64,000 bases of DNA, from assembly GCF_900215245.1 (NCBI RefSeq), contig NZ_LT907842.1, positions 4,340,001 to 4,404,000 of the forward strand, read 5' to 3'. The notes below the pieces were generated by a model. That model saw nothing but the letters and a program-made list of their open reading frames with translations. It did no database searches and had not been told where the DNA came from. Positions 19,108-28,498 of the stretch are shown in pieces. The DNA comes from Pseudomonas fluorescens. Its GTDB lineage: Bacteria > Pseudomonadota > Gammaproteobacteria > Pseudomonadales > Pseudomonadaceae. The position numbers and the translations under genes are program-made. Each line of letters starts with the position of its first letter. Position 1 is the first letter of the stretch.

Positions 19108-19297
19108 TCTGTTACCCCGTAATTGAATTAGGGGCGACACGCTAACAGTCAAAAATGACCGAATGGTTAACTTTAATTTACGTTTTAAAGGCTCTAGGAC
19201 GCGTCTTACAGGCGTTTCAGTTTGCGGTTTTATGACGTAATGAAACTGACACGTAGGGCGTACATTCTTGAGGAATTTATCTCGAGAGCCCGCGCGT

Positions 19298-19852
19298 ATG
19301 TCGACTGCATTGCCTCATCTATCCACCGCGCGGCTACTCTTGCGGGCGCTGGAAATGGACCAGGCCGAAACACTGTTCCACCTCGCCAACGGGCCGAAAA
19401 TCGCCGACAACACGGCGAATATTCCGTCGCCCTACACCCTGGAAACGGCGCAGGGGTTTATTGCCGGAAACGCCGAAAAATACCGCGCGGGGGAGTTGTT
19501 GAACTTGGGTATGCACCTGCCTGAAACTGCTGCGTTGATCGGCATCGTCAGCCTGCGGCTTAACCTGCGTCATCACTATGGCCATCTCGGTGGCTGGGTC
19601 GCGGCGCACTGTCGCAACCAGGGTTACGCGGCTGAAGCGGCGAGCGCAGTGATGGCTTTCGGCTTTACCGAACTGGGGTTGCAGCGGGTGGGCAGCCAGT
19701 GTTTTGGGCGCAATAAGGAATCGGCGCGGGTCATGGAGAAAATCGGCCTGCGTTACGAGGGCTGTATGCGCCAAGCGTTTCTGAAAAATGGGGTGTATGA
19801 GGACTTGCTCGGCTTCGCCACCGTGCGTGACGACTGGGAGCGCCGCCTGTGA
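19298..19852 (+). CDS. GNAT N-acetyltransferase, RimJ/RimL-like
   Basis: A 184-aa acetyltransferase. STARLLLRAL at the N terminus is the RimJ/RimL family opening. The acetyl-CoA loop region is HCRNQGYAAEAASAVMAFGF and ARVMEKIGLRYEGCMRQ is the C-terminal family signature. Members acetylate ribosomal-protein N termini, antibiotics or small amines; the target is unknown. ATG 19298 is used rather than the upstream TTG at 19268. Its stop overlaps the GTG start of the phosphatase gene by four bases (GTGA), so both come from one coupled transcript. Confidence 0.88.
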   Translation: MSTALPHLSTARLLLRALEMDQAETLFHLANGPKIADNTANIPSPYTLETAQGFIAGNAEKYRAGELLNLGMHLPETAALIGIVSLRLNLRHHYGHLGGWVAAHCRNQGYAAEAASAVMAFGFTELGLQRVGSQCFGRNKESARVMEKIGLRYEGCMRQAFLKNGVYEDLLGFATVRDDWERRL

Positions 19853-21423
19853 GTGGCGCAGTGGACCATGATCGGCGGCGGGTCCTCAGTGGTCTTGCAG
19901 TCGCCACCGCGTTTTCGATTCTCAGCCCCTTTGCGCGCAGTGCCGGGGTTGATTATCCGTTTACCCTCGGCGTCGCATCCGGTGACCCGCTGCCCGATGG
20001 CTTTGTGATCTGGACTCGCCTGGCGCCGTTGTTTAACGCCGCGGACGGGCGGGGCGGCTTGAACCGCGCCGTGCCAGTGCGCTGGCGGGTGGCCAGCGAT
20101 GCGGCGATGCAGCGCATCGTCAAACAGGGTGAGGTCATGGCAACCGAACGTTTCGCCCATTCGGTGCATGTCGAGGTGGCGGGGCTGGAGGCGGGCCGGC
20201 CGTATTGGTACCAGTTTGACGGCCTTGGCGCACAGAGCGCGGTGGGCCTGGCACGCACGACGCCGCCGCCGCAGGCCATGGCGTCGGCACGGCTGGGGTT
20301 TGTCTCCTGCTCGCATTGGGAGCGGGGTTACTTCAGTGCCTATCGTCACCTGGCGGCGGAGCAACCCGACCTGGTGTTCTTCCTTGGCGACTACATCTAC
20401 GACAGTTCCTATGCCGCGGAATCGGGCAAGATCATTCGCCCCCATGGCAGCGGCAATGCCGTGAGCTTGCGCGACTACCGCAACCGTTATGCGCTGTACA
20501 AAACCGACCCGGACTTGCAAGCCCTGCATGCCGCAGCGCCGAGCATGGTGACCTGGGATGACCACGAGGTGCAGAACGACTACGCCAACCGTTGGTCCCA
20601 GGACCCGAAGATTCCGGTAGGCCAATTTCTCCAACAACGCGCCGCCGCGTACCAGGCCTTTTACGAACACATGCCGCTGCGCGCCAGCAGCATGCCCAAA
20701 GGTCCGGACATGCGCGTTTACCGACGCCTGGACTACGGCCGGCTGGCGCGTTTCCATGTGTTGGATGGCCGACAGTACCGCTCCGAACAACCCTGTATCC
20801 AGGCCAATGGCAGTCACCAAGGGCATATTGCTGCCAACACCTGCGCCGACCTGCGCGACCCCCGTCGCACGATGCTCGGCTGGCAGCAGGAAGCCTGGCT
20901 TGACCAGGGGTTTGCGCAGTCGAAGGCGCAGTGGAATGTGATCGCTCAGGACTTGCTGGTCGCGCCACTGACCCAGCGCGATTTGACCCGCCACAAGGTG
21001 GGCCGCTGGACAGACGGCTGGGACGGCTACATGGCGAACCGCTCACGCATGTTGGCGTCCATCGAGCGTCATCAGGTGAAGAACCCGGTGTTCTGGGGCG
21101 GTGATATCCATTCGTTCTGGACTAACGACCTGCATGCCGACGCCAACAACCCGGGCTCGCGCATTGTCGCCACCGAGTTCGTCGGCAGCTCAGTGACCTC
21201 CGATGGCCCGCCCTTTGAGGCGTTCAGCCAGATCCTGCCGCTCAACCCGCATGTGAAGTTTTTCGACAGTCGCCAGCGCGGCTATGTGTCGGTGGAGCTT
21301 GCAGCTGCGAGGATGCTCACCCACTTCCGGGTGATTACCGACCCGCGTGATCCACAGGCCACCGTGTCGACGCTCAAGTCGTTTGCGGTGGAACCGGGGC
21401 GGCCGGGGGCGATGGCTCTCTAG
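19849..21423 (+). CDS. phoD: Alkaline phosphatase D, Tat-exported
   Basis: A 524-aa PhoD-family metallophosphatase. The N terminus has a twin-arginine signal (DRRRVLSGL then a hydrophobic stretch to about residue 36), so it is exported folded. The PhoD N-terminal domain (FTLGVASGDPLPDGFVIWTR) precedes the catalytic part with SCSHWERGYF, FFLGDYIYD, TWDDHEVQNDYAN and GGDIHSFW, which hold the metal ligands. PhoD hydrolyses phosphomono- and diesters during phosphate starvation. Translation starts at GTG 19849 and overlaps the GNAT gene. No clear Pho box was found. Confidence 0.92.
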   Translation: MSGAVDHDRRRVLSGLAVATAFSILSPFARSAGVDYPFTLGVASGDPLPDGFVIWTRLAPLFNAADGRGGLNRAVPVRWRVASDAAMQRIVKQGEVMATERFAHSVHVEVAGLEAGRPYWYQFDGLGAQSAVGLARTTPPPQAMASARLGFVSCSHWERGYFSAYRHLAAEQPDLVFFLGDYIYDSSYAAESGKIIRPHGSGNAVSLRDYRNRYALYKTDPDLQALHAAAPSMVTWDDHEVQNDYANRWSQDPKIPVGQFLQQRAAAYQAFYEHMPLRASSMPKGPDMRVYRRLDYGRLARFHVLDGRQYRSEQPCIQANGSHQGHIAANTCADLRDPRRTMLGWQQEAWLDQGFAQSKAQWNVIAQDLLVAPLTQRDLTRHKVGRWTDGWDGYMANRSRMLASIERHQVKNPVFWGGDIHSFWTNDLHADANNPGSRIVATEFVGSSVTSDGPPFEAFSQILPLNPHVKFFDSRQRGYVSVELAAARMLTHFRVITDPRDPQATVSTLKSFAVEPGRPGAMAL

Positions 21424-21527
21424 CGGATATTTCAACGTGTAGAACCGGAAGCGTCTGACTTGCCGGGTGCTAGGGGCGTATTGATAAATGCTCGCCTCTC
21501 AAGACTCTGCAAGGAAGTCCGGCTTTT

Positions 21528-22901
21528 ATGTCAGCCTATCGTCGTGCGTATTTTCAGGAAGTGAGCAGCACTGGCAGGTTGGTGCTGCCGTTGTTGGTGG
21601 GGCATGTTTCGGTGGGGCTGATTGCCGTGGTCGACAACGTGATTGCCGGCCATCACGGCACCGTCACCCTCGCAGCCGTGACGTTGGGGACAGCGCTGAT
21701 GTGGTTGCCGATGCTGATTCCGATCGGCACGCTGATCGCGTTGACGGCCCAGGTGGCAACGTTGTCCGGTGCGGGGCGCGAGTCTGAAATAGGCGCCGTG
21801 TTTCGCCAGGCAGTGTGGCTTGCCGTGGGAATGGGCGGGTTGATGTTCCTGTTCCTCAGCCTGGTGCCGCTTGGGCTTGAAGCCGCCGGTATCGCCGCTG
21901 AAGTCATTCCGCAGACGCAAGCGTTCCTGGCCGCCGTGCGCTGGGGTAGCCCGGCGCTGACGGTGTTTTTTTGCATGCGCTATTTGAGCGAAGGCATGCG
22001 CTGGATGCGCCCGACCATGGTGTTCGGTTTTGGCGGGTTGTGCGTGCTGGCACCCTTGGGGTACGGGTTGACCCATGGTCAGTGGGGGCTTCCGGAGCTG
22101 GGCGCGCAGGGGTTGGGAATTGCCTCGGCCACCCTGATGTGGCTGCAAGCGATCCTCTTCGCGCTCTACTTGTGGCGCACCCCACGGTTTGCGCATCTGC
22201 GCCTGTTTCAGCGTTTTGACTGGCCAGACCTTGCGCAGCTTCAACGCTTGCTGGGTATTGGGATGCCGATAGGTGTCGCGATTCTGATGCAAGGCGGTTT
22301 ATTCATTGCCAGCTCATTGTTGATCGGCCAATTGGGTGCCATACCGCTTGCTGCGCACCAGATTGCAGTCAATGTGGCGCAGGTCTGTTTCATGGTGCCG
22401 GTGGCGGTGGCCGAAGCGACCACGGTGCGGGTAGGGCACGCGCTTGGGCGGGGTGACTGCACGGGTATCCGCCGCGCGACGATGGCAGGTTACGGCATTG
22501 TCTGCGTCACTCAGTTGTTCTCGGCAGCGGTATTGTTGTTTGCCCATGCCGAGATCGCGCAGTTGTACACCCGTGATGCTGCGGTCATCGCATTGGCTTC
22601 GAGCCTGTTGCTGTATGCCGCGCTGTTGCAATTGCCGGATGGCTTGCAAATGCTCGCGTCCGGGGCGTTGCGAGGGCTGCAGGATACCCGTGTCCCGATG
22701 ATGATCGCGGTGTTTTCCTACTGGGGAATCGGCATGCCCCTGGGGGCCTGGCTGGGGTTGGGGCTTGGTTGGGGGCCGCAAGGGATGTGGGTGGGCCTGA
22801 TCACCGCGCTGGGTATCGCGATGGTGTTGATGGGTTGGCGCTTTCATAACAGCCCTCGTCTCCTGACGAAGGCTGTTTCCCCTTCTCAGTCGAGACTGTA
22901 A
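21528..22901 (+). CDS. MATE family efflux transporter, NorM-like
   Basis: A 457-aa inner-membrane protein with about 12 hydrophobic segments in two homologous halves, typical of MATE cation/drug antiporters of the NorM group. Recognisable segments are VGLIAVVDNVIAGHHGTVTL near the N terminus and PLAAHQIAVNVAQVCFMVP at the start of the second half. It exports cationic drugs or dyes using Na+ or H+. AAGGAAG precedes ATG 21528. Its last 16 bases overlap the 3' end of the convergent AlaX-like gene. Confidence 0.92.
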   Translation: MSAYRRAYFQEVSSTGRLVLPLLVGHVSVGLIAVVDNVIAGHHGTVTLAAVTLGTALMWLPMLIPIGTLIALTAQVATLSGAGRESEIGAVFRQAVWLAVGMGGLMFLFLSLVPLGLEAAGIAAEVIPQTQAFLAAVRWGSPALTVFFCMRYLSEGMRWMRPTMVFGFGGLCVLAPLGYGLTHGQWGLPELGAQGLGIASATLMWLQAILFALYLWRTPRFAHLRLFQRFDWPDLAQLQRLLGIGMPIGVAILMQGGLFIASSLLIGQLGAIPLAAHQIAVNVAQVCFMVPVAVAEATTVRVGHALGRGDCTGIRRATMAGYGIVCVTQLFSAAVLLFAHAEIAQLYTRDAAVIALASSLLLYAALLQLPDGLQMLASGALRGLQDTRVPMMIAVFSYWGIGMPLGAWLGLGLGWGPQGMWVGLITALGIAMVLMGWRFHNSPRLLTKAVSPSQSRL

Positions 22902-23512
22902 CGCACCGACAGCGCGCCTTTTTTCTCCGACAGGGCGAGGATCGTCACCTGGCCCAGCTCGCTCAATGTTTGCACATGGGTGCCGCCACAGGCGTAGGCC
23001 GGCAGGTCGCCGAAGCCGACTTCGCGGGTGCCGTCGTCCAAGGCGGTATAGCGCGGGTAGTCGGCGGCGATCCATTGGTTGATTTGCGCTTGCAGCGTCT
23101 CGGCGTCTATGGTCTGCGCCGCTTGCCCGCGAATAAAGGTGATTTTGCATTCGCCCGGCCAGTGATGAGCCTTGATCGGCATCCAGCCCAGGCGTTCGCC
23201 GGCATTGCCAATCAGATGCCCGGCGGAGTGCAGACGCGTGTACAGGGCGCGGCGTTGTGCATCGACCCGTGCGGTGATCGGGCCGGGCTGCGCCGGTTGG
23301 TCGACGTAGTGCACCACGCGGTCGACTTCTTGGGTAACGCGCACGACCTGGCTGTCACCGAGCCAGCCGGTGTCGAACGGTTGCCCGCCGCCCTGCGGGT
23401 GGAAAATCGTCGACTGCAGGACGACGGCAAACTGGTCTTCGTGGGGTGTACAACTGAGCACTTCCAGCTCGGCCGTCAGGTGGTCGTGGGTAAAAAACAG
23501 GCGCTCGGTCAT
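22886..23512 (-). CDS. Alanyl-tRNA editing protein, AlaX-like
   Basis: A 208-aa free-standing homologue of the editing domain of alanyl-tRNA synthetase. The zinc-binding set is complete: H95 and H99 in HSAGH, C175 and H179 in CGGTH. The family deacylates Ser-tRNA(Ala) or Gly-tRNA(Ala) in trans. N-terminal FHPQGGGQPFDTGW is the conserved GG motif of the AlaX-S/M group. It ends inside the last codons of the convergent MATE gene and is divergent from the LysR regulator. Confidence 0.9.
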   Translation of the reverse strand: MTERLFFTHDHLTAELEVLSCTPHEDQFAVVLQSTIFHPQGGGQPFDTGWLGDSQVVRVTQEVDRVVHYVDQPAQPGPITARVDAQRRALYTRLHSAGHLIGNAGERLGWMPIKAHHWPGECKITFIRGQAAQTIDAETLQAQINQWIAADYPRYTALDDGTREVGFGDLPAYACGGTHVQTLSELGQVTILALSEKKGALSVRYSLD

Positions 23513-23586
23513 TATTTACATCCGCATCAGGGTTCTACGGGCAGTATAAATAGTGCGCAAGTGGGTGATAATCCGTTCAATTATCA

Positions 23587-24534
23587 ATGGACCTGTGCGT
23601 CATGAGCATCAATCTACCTTTGCCGCTGCTGGGTGAAATGGCGATTTTCGTCAAAGTGGTGGAAACCGGCAGTTTTTCCGAAGCTGCGCGACAACTGAGC
23701 GTTTCCCCCTCGGCGGTAAGCCGCAGTATCTCGCGCCTGGAGCACGCCCTTGCCACACGGTTGCTGCAACGCACCACGCGCAAGTTACGCTTGAGCGAGG
23801 GGGGTGAAGAGGTGTTCAAGCGCTGCCAGGAGATGGTCAACGCGGCGCGTTCGGTGATGGAAGTCAGCGGCCAGTTCACCCATGAAGCCGAGGGCCTGGT
23901 GCGGGTCAGCGTGCCCAAGGCCGTCGGGCGGTTCGTGGTGCACCCGCATATGCCGGAGTTCTTGCGGCGCTATCCCAAGGTCGATGTGCAACTGATCCTT
24001 GAGGATCGGCATGTGGACCTGATCGACGACAATGTCGACCTGAGCATCCGCATCACCGATAGCCCTCCGCCCGGATTGGTCGGCCGCCAGTTATTGCCCA
24101 TTGAACACTTGCTGTGTGCGACGCCGCAGTACCTGGCCGAGCATGGCACGCCAGGCCATCCCCATGACTTGCTGGAGCATAGTTGCATCTACCTCGGCGA
24201 AACCCCGGGCGATGCTCGCTGGAAATTCCGCCAGGCGGGCAAGGCGGTGACGGTCGGCGTGCGTGGGCGGTATGCGGCGAACCACACCGGGGTGCGGCTG
24301 GATGCGGTGTTGCAGCATGTGGGGATTGGCAGTTTGCCGTATTTCACCGCGCGCCATGCGTTGGAGGAGGGGCCTTTGGTGCAGGTATTACCGGAGTGGG
24401 ATTTTATTGCGTCCTACCATGGCGAGGCGTGGTTGCTGCACTCGCCCACGCGGTATCTGCCGCCGAAGCTGCGGGTGTTCATTGATTACCTGGTGGCGTG
24501 CATGGCGCGTGAGCCGACATTGCGCCGACGTTAG
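23587..24534 (+). CDS. LysR family transcriptional regulator
   Basis: A 315-aa regulator with an N-terminal winged helix (MAIFVKVVETGSFSEAARQL, then SPSAVSRSISRLE) and a periplasmic-binding-like effector domain from about residue 95. Two in-frame ATGs, at 23587 and 23602, are possible and neither has a clear Shine-Dalgarno; the second starts MSINLPLP. LysR proteins usually control the divergent neighbour, which here is the AlaX-like gene, only 74 bases away. The effector is unknown. Confidence 0.9.
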   Translation: MDLCVMSINLPLPLLGEMAIFVKVVETGSFSEAARQLSVSPSAVSRSISRLEHALATRLLQRTTRKLRLSEGGEEVFKRCQEMVNAARSVMEVSGQFTHEAEGLVRVSVPKAVGRFVVHPHMPEFLRRYPKVDVQLILEDRHVDLIDDNVDLSIRITDSPPPGLVGRQLLPIEHLLCATPQYLAEHGTPGHPHDLLEHSCIYLGETPGDARWKFRQAGKAVTVGVRGRYAANHTGVRLDAVLQHVGIGSLPYFTARHALEEGPLVQVLPEWDFIASYHGEAWLLHSPTRYLPPKLRVFIDYLVACMAREPTLRRR

Positions 24535-24550
24535 TGCTGGGTGCTGGCTT

Positions 24551-24639
24551 GTGTGGGAGCTGGCTTGCCTGCGATGACATCGCCTCGGTTTGAATGACCG
24601 ACCGAGTCGCCTGCATCGCAGGCAAGCCAGCTTCCACAG
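24551..24639. repeat. REP inverted repeat pair (GTGGGAGCTGGCTTGCCTGC type)
   Basis: Arm TGTGGGAGCTGGCTTGCCTGC at the left is mirrored by GCAGGCAAGCCAGCTTCCACA at the right, with about 45 bases between. It sits between two convergent genes and probably also limits read-through. Confidence 0.85.
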
Positions 24640-24661
24640 AAAAACAGCGTTTTAGCCGAGA

Positions 24662-25069
24662 TCAGTGGGTGCTCTGGTCTTGGGGCATCGCCAGCAGCTG
24701 CTTTTCCTGGTTCCAGTCGAACGGTTCGTCGTTCTGTTCGGCTTCAAAGCGGCGCTCTTCCAGGGCCTGGTACAGGTCCAGTTCTTCGTCCGGCATGAAG
24801 TGCAGGCAGTCGCCGCCGAAGAACCACAGCAGGTCGCGTGGCACCAGGTGGGCAATTTGCGGGTAGCGCAAGATGACCTGGCTCATCAGGTCCTGGCCCA
24901 GGTATTGGCTTTCAATCGGATCGATCGGCAGCAGGGCACGCAACTCGTCGAAACGCTCCAGGAACAAGGTGTGGCTTTCCTCGGGCACCTGTTCGGCTTC
25001 GCCGACGGCAACCAGGATGCTGCGCAGGTGGTCGAGCAAGACGAGATGATCGGCAACGACGTTGGACAC
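24662..25069 (-). CDS. Conserved small protein, PA2817-like
   Basis: A 135-aa soluble, acidic protein (SHTLFLERFDELRALLPIDP, then DLLWFFGGDCLHFMPDEELD). It matches my memory of the uncharacterised P. aeruginosa PA2817 family, which also lies next to the fadE-like gene PA2815; function is unknown. GTG 25069 is the start, with AGGA eight bases upstream. It follows fadE but a strong terminator lies between them, so it is likely a separate transcript. Confidence 0.8.
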   Translation of the reverse strand: MSNVVADHLVLLDHLRSILVAVGEAEQVPEESHTLFLERFDELRALLPIDPIESQYLGQDLMSQVILRYPQIAHLVPRDLLWFFGGDCLHFMPDEELDLYQALEERRFEAEQNDEPFDWNQEKQLLAMPQDQSTH

Positions 25070-25088
25070 GAGATAAGTCCTCTAAAGC

Positions 25089-25129
25089 AAAAACGGGCGC
25101 GAGAGTATATGCCTCTCGCGCCCGTTTTT
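25089..25129 (-). terminator. Intrinsic terminator of fadE
   Basis: A 17-base stem (AAAAACGGGCGCGAGAG with CTCTCGCGCCCGTTTTT) around a seven-base loop, just 3' of the fadE stop on the minus strand. The A/T runs on both sides would let it work in both directions. Confidence 0.9.
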
Positions 25130-25144
25130 ATATGACCGCTGGTA

Positions 25145-27592
25145 TCAGCGGACTTTACCCTCAGCCTGGGTCAGTTCTTCCTTACTGAAATCATCCACAT
25201 CAATCACCTTGCGCCGCGCCGCTTCGGCATCGCGCAAGGTTTGCGCTTCGCCCGGTTGCAGCACCCCGGCGTGCAGGGCGGCGTCGATGGCATGCTCGCC
25301 GGCAGTCGGTTTGACCTGGCCGCTTTTCAACGCGGCATGCAGTTTTTTCTGCAGCGGATGGCTGGCGCCGAGCAGGTCGTAGGCATGTTGCAGGGCACCG
25401 ACCGGATCTTCCGCCGATTGCGGGCGATAGCAGCCGGCCAGCAACTCTTCAAGGGTCGGGTCGCCTTTGGCGCGACCGATCACCGCGGCCACTTTGGCGT
25501 CCAGTGCATCGGACGGCCCGGTATGACGACGCCCGAACGGGAACACGATGACCCGCAGCAGGCAGCCGAGCACCTTGTTCGGGAAGTTGCTCAGCAGTTC
25601 ATCCAGCGCGCGCTCCGACTCGCCGAGGCTTTCTTCCATGGCCCAGGCGAACAGCGGTTCCAGATGGTCGGGTGAGTCGAGGTCGTGATAGCGCTTGAGC
25701 GCCGCCGACGCCAGGTACATATGGCTCAGCACATCGCCGAGGCGCGCCGACAGGCGTTCGCGACGTTTCAATTCACCGCCCAGCAGCATCATGCTCAGGT
25801 CGGCGAGCAGGGCGAACGCGGCGGCCTGACGGTTCAGTGCACGGAAGTAACCCTGGCTCAAGCGGTTGCCCGGGGCTTGCTCAAAGTGGCCAACGCCCAG
25901 GTTCAGCACCAGCGTGCTGGCGGCATTGCTCACGGCAAAACCGATATGCTGCATCAGCAGGCCGTCGAACTCCTTCAGCGCCTGGTCATGGTCTTCACGA
26001 CCGGCCAGGGCCATTTCCTTGAGCACGAACGGATGGCAGCGAATCGCGCCCTGGCCAAAGATCATCAGGTTGCGCGAGAGAATATTTGCGCCTTCCACGG
26101 TGATGAAGATCGGCGCACCTTGCCAGCTGCGACCCAGGTAGTTGTTCGGGCCCATGATGATGCCCTTGCCGCCGTGTACATCCATGGCGTGGCTGATGCA
26201 CTCGCGGCCGCGTTCGGTCAGGTGGTACTTGAGGATCGCCGACAGCACCGAGGGTTTCTCCCCCAGGTCCACGGCGTTGGCGGTGAGCATGCGCGCACTG
26301 TCCATCAGCCAGGCGTTGCCGCCGATGCGCGCGAGGGCTTCCTGAATACCTTCGAAGGCCGACAGCGGTACGTTGAACTGTTCACGTACCTGGGCGTATT
26401 GGCCTGTCACCAGGCTGGTGAACTTGGCAGCGCCGGTGCCGACGGCGGGCAGGGAGATCGAACGGCCTACCGACAGGCAATTCATCAGCATCATCCAGCC
26501 CTTGCCGAGCATCTCCTGGCCACCGATGAGGAATTCCAGGGGGATGAACACGTCTTTGCCGGAGTTGGGGCCGTTCATGAACGCGGCGCCCAGGGGCAGG
26601 TGACGCCGGCCGATTTCGACGCCGGGGGTGTCGGTCGGGATCAGTGCAAGGCTGATACCCAGGTCTTCCTGGTCGCCCAGCAGGTGATCCGGGTCATGGG
26701 CCTTGAAGGCCAGGCCGAGCAACGTCGCCACCGGGCCGAGGGTGATGTAGCGTTTTTCCCAGTTCAGGCGCAGGCCGAGGGTTTCCTTGCCTTCCCACTC
26801 ACCTTTGCAGATTACGCCGGTGTCGGGCATGGCACCGGCGTCGGAGCCGGCCAGTGGGCCCGTCAGCGCAAAGCACGGGATATCATCGCCACGGGCCAGG
26901 CGGGGCAGGTAGTGGTTGCGTTGCTCATCGGTGCCGTAATGCAGCAGCAGTTCGGCCGGGCCGAGGGAGTTGGGCACCATGACGGTGGAGGCCAGGTCGC
27001 CGCTGCGCGTGGCGAGCTTCATCGCAACCTGGGAGTGGGCGTAGGCCGAGAAGCCTTTGCCGCCGTATTCCTTGGGAATGATCAGCGCGAAGAAGCCATG
27101 GGTCTTGATGTGTTCCCAGGCAGCGGGCGGCAGGTCCATGGCCTGGCCGATTTCCCAATCGCTGACCATCGCGCAGAGTTCTTCGGTGGGGCCATCGATG
27201 AATGCCTGCTCTTCTTCAGTCAATTGCGCCTTGGGGTAGGCCAGCAACTTGTCCCAGTCGGGGCGGCCACTGAACAGTTCGCCGTCCCACCACACGGTGC
27301 CGGCATCGATCGCGTCGCGCTCGGTTTCGGACATCGGCGGCAGCACTTTCTGAAACCAACTGAACAGCGGCTTGGTGAAGTATTGCCGGCGCAGGTCCGG
27401 CAGCAGCAAGGGCAAGGCAACGACGGCGATCATCACCCAGAAGATCAGCAGCAGCCAACCCGGTGCATGGCTCCAGGCGCCCATCGCCAGCAGGTAAACG
27501 GCGACCACGCCCAGGGCGGGCAGGGGCGCGGTGCGGCGGTGTGCCAGGTAGGCAATGCCGACCACCAGAACCAGTATCCACAACAACAGCAT
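25145..27592 (-). CDS. fadE: Acyl-CoA dehydrogenase FadE
   Basis: An 815-aa flavoenzyme, the size of E. coli FadE (814 aa) rather than of the usual 380-aa acyl-CoA dehydrogenases. It introduces the first double bond in fatty-acid beta-oxidation. The N terminus has two membrane segments (about residues 1-60). FALTGPLAGSDAGAMPDTG and YITLGPVATLLGLAFK belong to the FAD/substrate domain, and MDVHGGKGIIMGPNNYLGR is the conserved FadE region. A C-terminal extension of about 250 residues is typical. Start ATG 27592 has GGAGG seven bases upstream; the frame also opens at TTG 27598. Confidence 0.95.
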   Translation of the reverse strand: MLLLWILVLVVGIAYLAHRRTAPLPALGVVAVYLLAMGAWSHAPGWLLLIFWVMIAVVALPLLLPDLRRQYFTKPLFSWFQKVLPPMSETERDAIDAGTVWWDGELFSGRPDWDKLLAYPKAQLTEEEQAFIDGPTEELCAMVSDWEIGQAMDLPPAAWEHIKTHGFFALIIPKEYGGKGFSAYAHSQVAMKLATRSGDLASTVMVPNSLGPAELLLHYGTDEQRNHYLPRLARGDDIPCFALTGPLAGSDAGAMPDTGVICKGEWEGKETLGLRLNWEKRYITLGPVATLLGLAFKAHDPDHLLGDQEDLGISLALIPTDTPGVEIGRRHLPLGAAFMNGPNSGKDVFIPLEFLIGGQEMLGKGWMMLMNCLSVGRSISLPAVGTGAAKFTSLVTGQYAQVREQFNVPLSAFEGIQEALARIGGNAWLMDSARMLTANAVDLGEKPSVLSAILKYHLTERGRECISHAMDVHGGKGIIMGPNNYLGRSWQGAPIFITVEGANILSRNLMIFGQGAIRCHPFVLKEMALAGREDHDQALKEFDGLLMQHIGFAVSNAASTLVLNLGVGHFEQAPGNRLSQGYFRALNRQAAAFALLADLSMMLLGGELKRRERLSARLGDVLSHMYLASAALKRYHDLDSPDHLEPLFAWAMEESLGESERALDELLSNFPNKVLGCLLRVIVFPFGRRHTGPSDALDAKVAAVIGRAKGDPTLEELLAGCYRPQSAEDPVGALQHAYDLLGASHPLQKKLHAALKSGQVKPTAGEHAIDAALHAGVLQPGEAQTLRDAEAARRKVIDVDDFSKEELTQAEGKVR

Positions 27593-27782
27593 ATTCAATC
27601 CTCCGTGAAACCAGGGGCGAAACCACCATGGAGCTTAGTCGGCATCCGAAAAAGCGCGGTGATCAGGGTGTAACGAGTTGTACTGGGCGCACCATCACCA
27701 GGCGCCGACATTTGGCCGATTCGTCGTTATCTCCCTGGCAGACCTGTCGTTACACTCCAGGCTTCCTTCGGAGATAAAGCTC

Positions 27783-28442
27783 ATGGATACGTACCTGAAT
27801 CCCAGCCGCTTCATCGATAGTGACCACCCTGCGGTGGTGGAGTTCGCCGAAAAACACCGGGGTCCCAGTGCTGACTCAAGTGACCAGGCAGTCAGTCTTT
27901 ATTACGCCGTACGTGAGGCGATTCGCTACAACCCTTACACCTTCAGCCGCGACCCCGGCAGCTTGCGCGCCAGCTTCGCGCTGGCGGCCGGGGAAAGTTA
28001 CTGTGTGCCCAAGGCCACCTTGCTTGCTGCCTGTGCCCGCCATTGTGGGATACCGGCGCGCATCGGCCTGGCGGACGTGCGTAATCACCTGTCGACGCCA
28101 CGCCTGATTGCGTTGCTCAAGAGTGATGTGTTCGCCATGCACGGCTACACCGAGTTTTACTTGCGCGGCCGGTGGGTCAAGGCGACCCCGGCGTTCAATC
28201 AGCAACTGTGTGACGTTTTCGATGTACCGCCGCTGGAATTCGATGGGATCCATGACAGCGTCTTCCATGCGTTCAATCGCCAGGGGCAGCGCTCGATGGA
28301 GTATGTGCTTGACCACGGGCAGTTTTCAGACGTGCCCGAGGAGTTTTTCTTCGCGCATATTCAGCAGTGTTACCCGCACCTGTTCGCCGCGGATAAGCCG
28401 ATCGTATTGGGTGACCTGCACACTGATTTAAGCCGCGCGTGA
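27783..28442 (+). CDS. Transglutaminase-like (papain-fold) protein
   Basis: A 219-aa cytoplasmic protein (no signal peptide) of the transglutaminase-like superfamily. The Cys of SYCVPKATLLAACARHCGIPARIG and the His of HGYTEFYLRGRWV fit the catalytic pair. The usual third residue (Asp in a W-x-x-x-D context) is not clear: the equivalent stretch is KATPAFNQ. Bacterial members are often proteases or amidases; the substrate is unknown. ATG 27783 is chosen since the upstream extension to 27678 is not family-like. Confidence 0.82.
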   Translation: MDTYLNPSRFIDSDHPAVVEFAEKHRGPSADSSDQAVSLYYAVREAIRYNPYTFSRDPGSLRASFALAAGESYCVPKATLLAACARHCGIPARIGLADVRNHLSTPRLIALLKSDVFAMHGYTEFYLRGRWVKATPAFNQQLCDVFDVPPLEFDGIHDSVFHAFNRQGQRSMEYVLDHGQFSDVPEEFFFAHIQQCYPHLFAADKPIVLGDLHTDLSRA

Positions 28443-28498
28443 AGCGGCGTATGCTGCTGCGTTCATCAAGCCATGTTCATTCACGATAAGGCGCGGTC

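Noticed and set aside
19108..19297. Fur box upstream of exbD
   Set aside because: No stretch resembling the GATAATGATAATCATTATC consensus was found; iron control of the operon is not claimed.
21424..21527. Pho box near phoD
   Set aside because: No pair of CTGTCAT-like direct repeats is seen before the GNAT-phoD unit or elsewhere nearby.
25685..27673. A 662-aa open frame opposite fadE
   Set aside because: It is antisense to a clearly recognised gene, has no domain or Shine-Dalgarno, and arises because high-GC genes leave the opposite frame free of stops. The same holds for long frames at 11688-13472, 16019-17509 and 58329-60617.
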